In this document: piece after piece, positions 1 to 5,313 of the stretch
How positions within the stretch are numbered: the stretch's first letter is position 1
Layout: every line of letters begins with the position of its first letter
Assembly (NCBI GenBank): GCA_937901625.1
Contig: CALDIE010000289.1
Location: 1-5,415, forward strand
From: an uncultured Lachnospiraceae bacterium
GTDB taxonomy: Bacteria > Bacillota > Clostridia > Lachnospirales > Lachnospiraceae
Length of the DNA stretch: 5,415 nt
Direction of reading: 5' to 3'
Made by a program: the position numbers and the translations under genes
The notes under the pieces: generated by a model
Told to the model about the DNA's origin: nothing
Seen by the model: the letters and a program-made list of their open reading frames with translations, nothing else
Databases searched by the model: none

Positions 1-1
1 C

Positions 2-118
2 TTGAACGGAACTCTTTGCACGATCGTTTCTGACGGTGATTCCTCCCGTGGTATTTATCTGTTGAGCCCGGATGGAGTAGAGATCGGCGGTCAGATTGAT
101 GAGCGTGTTCTTGAGTAG
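2..118 (+). CDS. C-terminal end of an unidentified protein (partial)
   Basis: An open frame enters from the left edge and gives 38 residues before a TAG at 116-118. The tail contains DSSRGIYLLSPDGVEIGG and ends in DERVLE. The alternation of beta-type residues with SPDG and GG turns would suit a beta-rich fold such as a propeller blade, but that is inference from a short fragment. The other two frames on this strand are broken early. A hairpin with a T-run follows about 30 bases downstream, which supports this as a true gene end. It is probably transcribed separately from aroB, which has its own promoter. No family can be named. Confidence 0.6.
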   Translation: MNGTLCTIVSDGDSSRGIYLLSPDGVEIGGQIDERVLE

Positions 119-137
119 GATATCCTTTATCTCAAAA

Positions 138-166
138 TAGACAATCAGAGCGATAAATGATATTAT
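138..166 (+). promoter_or_regulatory. Sigma-A-type promoter for the aroB-lspA-rlu operon
   Basis: The -35 element TAGACA (138-143) and the -10 element TATTAT (161-166) each match consensus at 5 of 6 bases. They are separated by exactly 17 bases. Transcription would start near 172-174, giving a leader of about 60 bases before the preferred aroB start at 234. The -10 lies inside the loop of the hairpin at 149-191, so promoter and terminator signals occupy the same DNA. Confidence 0.6.
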
Positions 167-191
167 ATGTGATGTCGTTTATCGCTTTTTT
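149..191 (+). terminator. Rho-independent terminator-like hairpin after the upstream gene
   Basis: AGCGATAAA (149-157) pairs perfectly with TTTATCGCT (178-186) and is followed by a T-run reaching 191. The 20-base loop is longer than usual and the stem is only moderately GC-rich, so the strength is uncertain. It lies about 30 bases past the stop codon at 118, the expected place for a terminator of the upstream gene. A transcript started from the promoter at 138-166 would begin inside the loop and carry only the right arm, so it could not form this hairpin. Confidence 0.55.
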
Positions 192-216
192 ATGTATGAC
201 ATCAAAACAATTCACG

Positions 217-222
217 AAGGAG
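217..222 (+). promoter_or_regulatory. Ribosome binding site that decides the aroB start
   Basis: AAGGAG lies 11 bases before the ATG at 234. The earlier in-frame ATG at 192 has only T-rich hairpin sequence before it and no Shine-Dalgarno match. The site falls between the two candidates and argues for translation starting at 234. Confidence 0.7.
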
Positions 223-233
223 AATTACCTGCC

Positions 234-1343
234 ATGTCAGCAATTTTAAATGTCAAAATGAACAATAAACCCATCTATGATATTGTATTCGAAAACGATT
301 TCGATCTGCTTGCCGCAAAGATCACGGAGCTGGGTTTTCAAGATAAGAAAATGGCGATCATTACGGACTCCAATGTGGAGCCTTTATATGCGGAAACCAT
401 CGTTTCCCTCTTACAGCCGATCTCCTCAGATGTATTTGTCGTCAGTTTTGAAGCCGGTGAGGCACACAAAAATATGGAAACCGTCCAGGCGATCTTAACA
501 TCCCTTGTTGAGCATCGTATGGGTCGTAAAGATCTTGTTGTAGCGCTCGGTGGCGGAGTGGTGGGAGATGTAGCCGGTTTTTGCGCATCCATCTATATGC
601 GCGGAATTGATGTGATCCAGATTCCGACCACCCTGCTGGCACAGGTGGATTCTTCTATCGGAGGAAAAACCGGCGTTGATTTCAATTCTTATAAAAATAT
701 GGTCGGCGCGTTTAAAATGCCCCGCCTGGTATATATCAATACCGCAACCTTATCTACCCTTCCGGAAAGACAGTATTATTCCGGCATGGCAGAAGTATTA
801 AAATACGGTCTGATCATGGATTCCTCCTTTTACGAGTGGCTGATCTCCAGAATGTATGAGATCCACGATAAGGATCCGGCTACCCTCGAAGAGATGATCG
901 AGCACAGCTGCGCCTGCAAGCAGCGCATCGTAGAACGGGATCCTTTTGAAGACGGTGACAGGGCTTTACTTAATTTCGGTCACACGATCGGTCACGCGAT
1001 CGAAAAGTTTAAAAACTTTGAATTCCTTCACGGTGAATGCGTAGCGCTCGGTTGTGTTGCGGCAGCCTTTATCTCCTGGAAAAAGGAAAAACTTTCCATG
1101 GAAGAATATTACGAGATCCGTGATATGTTTGTTCCTTTTAACCTTCCGATCACCATCACGGACTTAGATCCCGATGAGATCTTACGACTCACCAAATCAG
1201 ATAAGAAAGCCGACAACGGAAGTATCAAGTTTATTCTCTTAAAGAGAGTCGGAAAGGCCTATATCGACAAAACCGTCAGCGATGATGATATCTTAAAAGG
1301 AATCGCTGAAATCCACTTTACAGACGAGGATGCAAAGGCATGA
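234..1343 (+). CDS. aroB: 3-dehydroquinate synthase
   Basis: This cytoplasmic enzyme converts DAHP to 3-dehydroquinate, the second step of the shikimate pathway, using NAD+ and a divalent metal. Starting at 234 the protein has 369 residues, a normal AroB length. Visible hallmarks are the nucleotide-binding stretch with GGGVVGDVAGF (about 106-116), the segment IPTTLLAQVDSSIGGKTGVD (about 130-149) and the NSYKNMVGAF segment after it. The expected metal ligands are the Glu of EVLKYG (about 187), the first His of NFGHTIGHAIE (about 250) and the His of HGECVALG (about 266). Near the C terminus is the usual SDKKADNGSIKF segment. An upstream in-frame ATG at 192 would add 14 residues but lacks a ribosome binding site. 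The stop overlaps the lspA start by ATGA, so the two are translationally coupled. The identification is secure. Confidence 0.96.
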   Translation: MSAILNVKMNNKPIYDIVFENDFDLLAAKITELGFQDKKMAIITDSNVEPLYAETIVSLLQPISSDVFVVSFEAGEAHKNMETVQAILTSLVEHRMGRKDLVVALGGGVVGDVAGFCASIYMRGIDVIQIPTTLLAQVDSSIGGKTGVDFNSYKNMVGAFKMPRLVYINTATLSTLPERQYYSGMAEVLKYGLIMDSSFYEWLISRMYEIHDKDPATLEEMIEHSCACKQRIVERDPFEDGDRALLNFGHTIGHAIEKFKNFEFLHGECVALGCVAAAFISWKKEKLSMEEYYEIRDMFVPFNLPITITDLDPDEILRLTKSDKKADNGSIKFILLKRVGKAYIDKTVSDDDILKGIAEIHFTDEDAKA

Positions 1344-1906
1344 AAAACTCAAAAAAATGGCTCCTGATCGACTTGATTGTGATCATGGCCGGAATCTTCA
1401 TGGATCAGTACACAAAGATCCTGATACGCCAAAAACTGCCCTTACACCATTATATTGACGTCATCAAGGACGTGATCCAGATCTATCATGTAGAAAACGG
1501 CGGTTCTGCCTTTGGTATGATGCAAAACCAGCAGACCTTCTTTATGATCATCACGGTCGTTGTTTTGATCGCCTTATCCTATGCATTGATAAAATTACCG
1601 GATGAAAAGAAGTATACAGCGTTAAATATCATTTTCAGCCTGATCTTTTCCGGAGCCGTCGGTAACGCCATCGACCGCGTACAAAAGGGTACCGTAACCG
1701 ACTTTATCTATTTAAAGATCATTAATTTTGCTGTTTTTAATGTTGCCGATATCTTTATCACCTGCGCGACCATCGCTTTACTGATCATGTTTTTATTTGT
1801 ATATAAGGAAGAAGATCTGGAATTTTTAAAAAGAGAAGACGGCAAAGGGAAAAAAACAAAAAAAACGGACAGTGTTGCAAAAGAAGAAGGTAATTCGAAG
1901 TCATGA
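1340..1906 (+). CDS. lspA: Lipoprotein signal peptidase (signal peptidase II)
   Basis: This membrane-embedded aspartyl protease cleaves the signal peptide of prolipoproteins after the lipobox cysteine has been lipidated. Four membrane segments can be read at about 8-26, 67-85, 93-107 and 130-155. The family motifs are present: MDQYTK (D22), VENGGSAFGM (N53), GNAIDR (D112), TDFI (D121) and FNVADIF (D137). By comparison with known LspA proteins, D121 and D137 are the catalytic pair. The protein has 188 residues, a little longer than the usual 150-170. The excess is a charged, lysine-rich cytoplasmic tail after residue 155, encoded partly by long A-runs (1850-1865). The start overlaps the aroB stop and the stop overlaps the next start, both as ATGA. 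Only a weak purine-rich stretch precedes the start, so coupling to aroB translation is likely. Confidence 0.95.
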   Translation: MKNSKKWLLIDLIVIMAGIFMDQYTKILIRQKLPLHHYIDVIKDVIQIYHVENGGSAFGMMQNQQTFFMIITVVVLIALSYALIKLPDEKKYTALNIIFSLIFSGAVGNAIDRVQKGTVTDFIYLKIINFAVFNVADIFITCATIALLIMFLFVYKEEDLEFLKREDGKGKKTKKTDSVAKEEGNSKS

Positions 1907-2850
1907 TGCAGGAATATCGATTTATGGCGGAAGAGGAGCAGGACGGCGATCGTATCGACCGGTTCTTAAGCGATCTGATGGAATCGCAGTCACGCAACTA
2001 CCTCCAGCGCCTGATCAAAGATGGCTACGTAACCATTAATCAGAAAACCGTAAAACCTTCGTCTCCCGTAAAGGCAGGAGACGAGGTTCTTTTAATGTTA
2101 CCGGAGCCTCTGATCCCTGAGATCAAACCACAGAATATCCCTTTGGATATCGTCTATGAAGACGATGACCTTCTGATCATTAATAAGCAAAAAGGTCAGG
2201 TTGTCCATCCGGCACCCGGACATTATGAAGATACGATCGTAAACGGGATTCTGTACCATTGTAACAATCTCTCCGGGATCAACGGCGTATTGAGACCGGG
2301 GATCGTTCACAGGATCGATAAAGACACCACAGGCTTGCTTATCATATGCAAAAATGATACCTCACATAAATGCATCGCGGAGCAGTTAAAGGAGCACAGC
2401 ATAGAAAGAACCTATCATGCGATCGTATGGGGGAATTTCCCTCTGAAAAACGAAAAAAACGACGAAAACGGCATATATAAAGATACCATCAACGCGCCTA
2501 TCGGCCGGGATCCTAAAGACCGCAAGAAAATGGCTATACGACCGGACGGAAAAAGTGCGATCACTCATTATGAAGTCCTTGAACAATTCAACGGCTTTTC
2601 TTACATAAAATGCAATCTGGAAACCGGACGCACACATCAGATTCGTGTGCATATGACGTCCATCGGACATCCTTTGGCCGGCGACCTTGTCTACGGGATC
2701 AGAAAATGCAATTTCCATACGGAAGGTCAGACTTTGCATGCCAAAACCATCGGATTTAAACATCCGCGCACCGGCGAATGGATGCAATTTGATTCAGGAC
2801 TTCCCGAATACTTCTCAAAAATCCTCAAAACTCTTGAAATCCGCGCATAA
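1903..2850 (+). CDS. RluD/RluA-family 23S rRNA pseudouridine synthase
   Basis: The protein isomerises uridines to pseudouridine in structured RNA, most likely in 23S rRNA. An N-terminal S4 RNA-binding domain covers about residues 16-70 (DRIDRFLSDLM, then LIKDGYVTIN and KAGDEV). The catalytic domain follows, with INKQKGQVVHPAPGH (about 94-108) and the signature HRIDKDTTGLLI (136-147), whose D139 is the expected catalytic aspartate. It also has GRTHQIRVHM (242-251) and GHPLAGDLVYG (255-265). The 315-residue length is normal for RluD-type proteins with an S4 domain. A hydrophilic Lys/Asn-rich insert lies at about 181-193. The start overlaps the lspA stop, with AAGAAGAAGG at 1881-1890 as the ribosome binding site; a second ATG at 1906 is less well spaced. 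The target uridines cannot be told from sequence, so no exact symbol is given. lspA followed by an rluD-type gene is a common pair in Gram-positive bacteria. Confidence 0.93.
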   Translation: MMQEYRFMAEEEQDGDRIDRFLSDLMESQSRNYLQRLIKDGYVTINQKTVKPSSPVKAGDEVLLMLPEPLIPEIKPQNIPLDIVYEDDDLLIINKQKGQVVHPAPGHYEDTIVNGILYHCNNLSGINGVLRPGIVHRIDKDTTGLLIICKNDTSHKCIAEQLKEHSIERTYHAIVWGNFPLKNEKNDENGIYKDTINAPIGRDPKDRKKMAIRPDGKSAITHYEVLEQFNGFSYIKCNLETGRTHQIRVHMTSIGHPLAGDLVYGIRKCNFHTEGQTLHAKTIGFKHPRTGEWMQFDSGLPEYFSKILKTLEIRA

Positions 2851-2930
2851 ATACATCCGCAGGAGAGTAGCGTTACATATATCTAGTTATGCGTTAAATT
2901 ATAGTTTTGCGCAATAGGATGTATGTTTTT
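2851..2930 (+). terminator. Probable terminator of the aroB-lspA-rlu operon
   Basis: ATACATCC (2851-2858), directly after the stop codon, pairs with GGATGTAT (2917-2924), which is followed by GTTTTT. The enclosed 58 bases contain a second imperfect hairpin: TGCGTTAAA (2890-2898) against TTTTGCGCA (2905-2913), with one mismatch and one G-U pair. The large closing loop is atypical for an intrinsic terminator, so the inner hairpin and the T-run may be the working parts. The position, at the end of a plus-strand operon facing a convergent gene, supports the call. Confidence 0.5.
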
Positions 2931-2934
2931 AATC

Positions 2935-2963
2935 AAAAAGCGCGATCCCCATATCGACCGCGC
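2935..2963 (-). terminator. Rho-independent terminator of the minus-strand MBL gene
   Basis: Read on the minus strand, GCGCGGTC pairs with GATCGCGC (8 base pairs, one G-U) around an 8-base loop. Five T residues follow directly (2939-2935). It lies 13 bases past the stop codon of the MBL-fold gene. The compact GC-rich stem plus T-run is a classic intrinsic terminator. Confidence 0.8.
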
Positions 2964-2976
2964 CTAAACATCATCG

Positions 2977-4215
2977 TTATTGTACTGTTACCTCCGGAAA
3001 TGATACCTTGGTAAATCCGCCTTTGGTATCGATCAGGATCTGATCACCGTCTTTTATAAGAATCTCATTTGAAAAACTTCCGTCCATGGTCGACACAAAA
3101 ATCGTCGGTTTTTTTTCGCTGCATATGATTTCCCTGGATTTTCCGTTTTCAATCCGTATACCTTCTTTATCCAGATTCTCTATGGTTATTCTGGGAACGG
3201 GCCGTCCGTATCGGTCATTTTGGCACAGATCGCCCTGTATATGATACTTTGCGGCAAATTCTTCCTTTCGTATTCCGGTAATGATCCAGTATGGCATCAA
3301 AGCACCGGCAAATTTCTTCTTTCTTGTGACGGTCACACGAAAAGTCTTGAACGTTTGTTCTTTTGTCTCAGCACGGGTACCTTTCCCAAAAATCTCATAT
3401 TTTTCCCAAATCCGTATTTTTAAAAGTACATCGTTGCGTTTCGAAGGTCCGATCATATTGGAGGCATATCTCGGTCGTTCTTCCAGAAACTGATCCACAA
3501 ATTCGTAATTCCCCCATAAATGCATGGGGGACCATCGTTTGATCTGCGCTACATTCATATAACGCCGAACCGTTTTATATCCCACATCATCATAGCGCGG
3601 ATCCAAAGGAAGCATGGCATAGTCAATCGAAACACCGCTTAACCGTTCCGTATACAGGCGAAATTCCCTGTCGCAATCTTCCAGATAATCTTCATATGTC
3701 TGAACCTTTGCTCCCGGATGCTGTGCCAGAGTTTCTTCCGTAAGTTTCTGATATTTCTCTTGTGTGATCGTCTGCATCAAAAACAGGTCGCCTGCGTGGA
3801 AATATGTTTTTCCATCCAAACAGATCAGAAAAGCAACTCCAAGATCGGTGGATCGAAGGGTCGATATTTCCAATGTATAGGAAGCTGCATTTGCTTTCAG
3901 ACTCTGCTCACCGTCAAAGAAATGGATCTTTTCCGTAAGCGCATACGGCATCTCTTTGATCATCCGGTTAAAACTGTCCACGCTGTGATCATACCCCAGA
4001 TACACTTCCGCATCCGGATGGGACGAGGCCATGTACAGGACCGCTGATTTAAAATGATCCGCATGTATGTGACTGATAAAGATCCTTAAGGGCTTATCAT
4101 ACGATAGCTTCAGTTTTTCCGGCTCGGTACAGTCAAATAACAAAGTTACATCGGGATGTTCGATCAGAAACCCGCTTTGTCCAAGATATGTTCCGTAAAT
4201 CTTTTTTTCATTCAT
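2977..4215 (-). CDS. Metallo-beta-lactamase-fold hydrolase with an extra C-terminal domain
   Basis: The first ~250 of 412 residues form an MBL-fold domain with YLGQSGFLIEH at the start, the metal motif SHIHADH (H49, H51, D53, H54), FHAGDL (H140, D143), LPLDPRYDD (about 202-210) and SPMHLWG (H232). These fit a cytoplasmic metal-dependent hydrolase; the substrate is unknown. Where many MBL proteins carry another metal-binding His, this one reads RSTDLGVAFLI (121-131). From about 290 a separate domain begins with FRVTVTRKKKFAGALMPYW. After a polar insert of about 40 residues it resumes with IRIENGKSREI and a beta-rich end (TIFVSTMDGSFSNEI). That resembles a small beta-rich Lachnospiraceae domain starting RKKSFVG, recalled rather than searched. 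There is no signal peptide or membrane segment. The ATG at 4215 has GGGAAG 8 bases upstream. The gap to the preceding chimeric ORF is 52 bases with no terminator, so co-transcription is likely. Confidence 0.88.
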   Translation of the reverse strand: MNEKKIYGTYLGQSGFLIEHPDVTLLFDCTEPEKLKLSYDKPLRIFISHIHADHFKSAVLYMASSHPDAEVYLGYDHSVDSFNRMIKEMPYALTEKIHFFDGEQSLKANAASYTLEISTLRSTDLGVAFLICLDGKTYFHAGDLFLMQTITQEKYQKLTEETLAQHPGAKVQTYEDYLEDCDREFRLYTERLSGVSIDYAMLPLDPRYDDVGYKTVRRYMNVAQIKRWSPMHLWGNYEFVDQFLEERPRYASNMIGPSKRNDVLLKIRIWEKYEIFGKGTRAETKEQTFKTFRVTVTRKKKFAGALMPYWIITGIRKEEFAAKYHIQGDLCQNDRYGRPVPRITIENLDKEGIRIENGKSREIICSEKKPTIFVSTMDGSFSNEILIKDGDQILIDTKGGFTKVSFPEVTVQ

Positions 4216-4267
4216 ATGTCAGACTTCCCTTTCCTTTAACCTTTTATGGTGCTTAAGGAACAGATCT

Positions 4268-5218
4268 TTAGTTCCGGTACTCTTCTTCCTCTTTTTTACG
4301 CTTTGCGTCCACCTGTTTGCGGAATCCTTCCTTTGAAACCACATTACGGACTTCTTCCTCCGGAAGGTGCACAAACCTGTTTTGATCGTCGATGTAATCG
4401 ACATGGACATATTTGCGCGTCTCCGTCGTCAGATGTTTGCGCTGCAGATTTGTATTTACATAGGTACTGATTCCGGTATAGATCACGGCAAAGACCGGTA
4501 CACCGATCAGCATGCCGACAAATCCAAACATTCCCCCAAAAAGTGTAATGGCAAAGATCACCCAGAACCCGGAAAGTCCTGTAGACTGTCCTAAGATCTT
4601 AGGACCGATAAGGTTGCCGTCGACCTGTTGCAATACAAGGATCATAATTACAAAAGACAAAAAGTATTTAGGATCGACCAAAAGGATCAGAAACGCTGAA
4701 GGAATAGCTCCAATAAACGGTCCGAAATACGGAATCATATTGGTGATTCCGACGATCACCGCGGGATTGATCCGGGGATAAATGTGATTTCTGCAGACGG
4801 GGCAGACCTTTGCCCGTTCGGTATGATCAAAAACGGTTTCCGCGCCGCAGGCTCCGCAGAATTTGCTGTTTTGATACCATTTCCACAGATGCCATCCCGT
4901 GAAGGCGAGGAAAGGTTCTGTGTTTCCTGTTCGAGGCAGCTGCTGCATATCTTTCATGGTATACCATTCGTAACCCGTCGGGAGATCTGATGACTCATAG
5001 AGCAAAAAGTATGGTTTTCCACTGACGCTGAAAAGATAAATGGCGCTCTTTTTGCCGGAAAATTCTTTCCATGACGGAAATTCTGTCCGGGAAGTTTCCG
5101 GATTGAAGCGGATGAGGATTTTGTCGTTTTGGTATACAAGCATCGGGCTGTCAGCATTCGGGGACTGTTCTGTGTAATGGTTGTCAAGGATATCCGGCGC
5201 AATGTTCTGGATCATCAT
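4268..5218 (-). CDS. In-frame chimera: NudC N-terminus joined to AI-2E transporter C-terminus
   Basis: Residues 1 to about 155 match the non-catalytic front of NudC-type NAD(+) diphosphatases. They comprise an N-terminal domain, the FLAFTGWHLWKWYQNSKFC stretch and a zinc ribbon with C121, C124, C139 and C142, then YPRINPAVIVGIT, where the Nudix domain should begin. From about 155 the sequence is instead the back half of an AI-2E/PerM-type membrane protein: NMIPYFGPFIGAIPSAF, LQQVDGNLIGPKILG, GLSGFWVIFAITLFGGMFG, VGMLIGVPVFAVIY and a charged tail ending KKEEEEYRN. No Nudix box is present, so NAD hydrolysis is not expected. The transporter lacks its N-terminal membrane segments. NudC proteins are usually about 260-300 residues and AI-2E proteins about 350-450, so each is roughly half present. 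Start and ribosome binding site (AGGAG, 9 bases upstream) are those of nudC. The ORF is open and could be translated. It is probably a deletion remnant or an assembly chimera; a working fusion is less likely. Confidence 0.85.
   Translation of the reverse strand: MMIQNIAPDILDNHYTEQSPNADSPMLVYQNDKILIRFNPETSRTEFPSWKEFSGKKSAIYLFSVSGKPYFLLYESSDLPTGYEWYTMKDMQQLPRTGNTEPFLAFTGWHLWKWYQNSKFCGACGAETVFDHTERAKVCPVCRNHIYPRINPAVIVGITNMIPYFGPFIGAIPSAFLILLVDPKYFLSFVIMILVLQQVDGNLIGPKILGQSTGLSGFWVIFAITLFGGMFGFVGMLIGVPVFAVIYTGISTYVNTNLQRKHLTTETRKYVHVDYIDDQNRFVHLPEEEVRNVVSKEGFRKQVDAKRKKEEEEYRN
4739..4759 (-). other. Fusion junction between nudC-like and AI-2E-like sequence
   Basis: This stretch encodes VIVGITN (residues 154-160 of the chimera). 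The NudC family carries a similar peptide just after the zinc ribbon (PAVIVGVT-type). The AI-2E family carries one just before IPYFGPFIGAIP (IVGITN-type). The breakpoint therefore lies within or next to these 21 bases, and its exact position cannot be resolved because either parent could supply them. This is the pattern expected from recombination at a short shared sequence. Confidence 0.7.
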
Positions 5219-5227
5219 AGATATATT

Positions 5228-5232
5228 CTCCT
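5228..5232 (-). promoter_or_regulatory. Ribosome binding site of the chimeric nudC ORF
   Basis: AGGAG on the minus strand is 9 bases before the ATG at 5218 and 12 bases before a second ATG at 5215. The spacing favours 5218. It shows that the native nudC translation start is intact in spite of the downstream fusion. Confidence 0.7.
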
Positions 5233-5240
5233 GTCTTGTG

Positions 5241-5269
5241 GTTATAAGAATCGATTAAAAACCTCTGAA
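5241..5269 (-). promoter_or_regulatory. Possible weak promoter before the nudC-like ORF
   Basis: On the minus strand, TTCAGA (5269-5264) and TATAAC (5246-5241) are 17 bases apart and match the -35 and -10 consensus at 4 of 6 and 5 of 6 bases. Transcription would begin near 5234, leaving a leader of only about 16 bases that still includes most of the ribosome binding site. The -35 lies in the hairpin at 5257-5276. The weak -35 and short leader keep confidence low. Confidence 0.3.
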
Positions 5270-5276
5270 AGGTTCT
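5257..5276 (-). terminator. Small terminator-like hairpin upstream of the nudC-like ORF
   Basis: On the minus strand AGAACCT pairs with AGGTTTT (7 pairs, one G-U) around the 5-base loop TTCAG, ending in a run of five T residues. It lies about 38 bases past the stop of the partial minus-strand ORF ending at 5314, as expected for its terminator. The stem is short and only moderately stable. Confidence 0.45.
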
Positions 5277-5313
5277 GAGCAGGCAGATAGATTCTTCGGC
5301 TTAAATTTCTGTG

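Noticed and set aside
192..233. Upstream in-frame ATG that would extend AroB by 14 residues
   Set aside because: It has no ribosome binding site, overlaps the terminator T-run, and is close to the predicted transcript start. The ATG at 234 has AAGGAG at a workable distance and begins at the normal AroB N-terminus.
338..642. Minus-strand open frames opposite aroB
   Set aside because: They lie entirely inside a well-supported conserved gene on the other strand, lack ribosome binding sites and resemble no family.
2386..2787. 133-residue minus-strand open frame opposite the rlu gene
   Set aside because: It overlaps the catalytic core of a clear pseudouridine synthase and has no recognisable motifs, so it is a mirror frame.
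4216..4267. Possible terminator or promoter between the chimera and the MBL gene
   Set aside because: Only four to five base-pair stems can be drawn and no T-run follows. No convincing -35/-10 pair was seen, so co-transcription is the simpler reading.
4219..4410. 63-residue minus-strand open frame overlapping the end of the chimera
   Set aside because: It is in a different frame from the AI-2E-type tail, is dominated by Lys/Arg from that tail's codons, and has no start signal or family features.
4268..5218. Explaining the chimera as a frameshift between two complete overlapping genes
   Set aside because: The missing Nudix domain and the missing N-terminal half of the transporter are not encoded in any other frame nearby. 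The DNA itself is absent.
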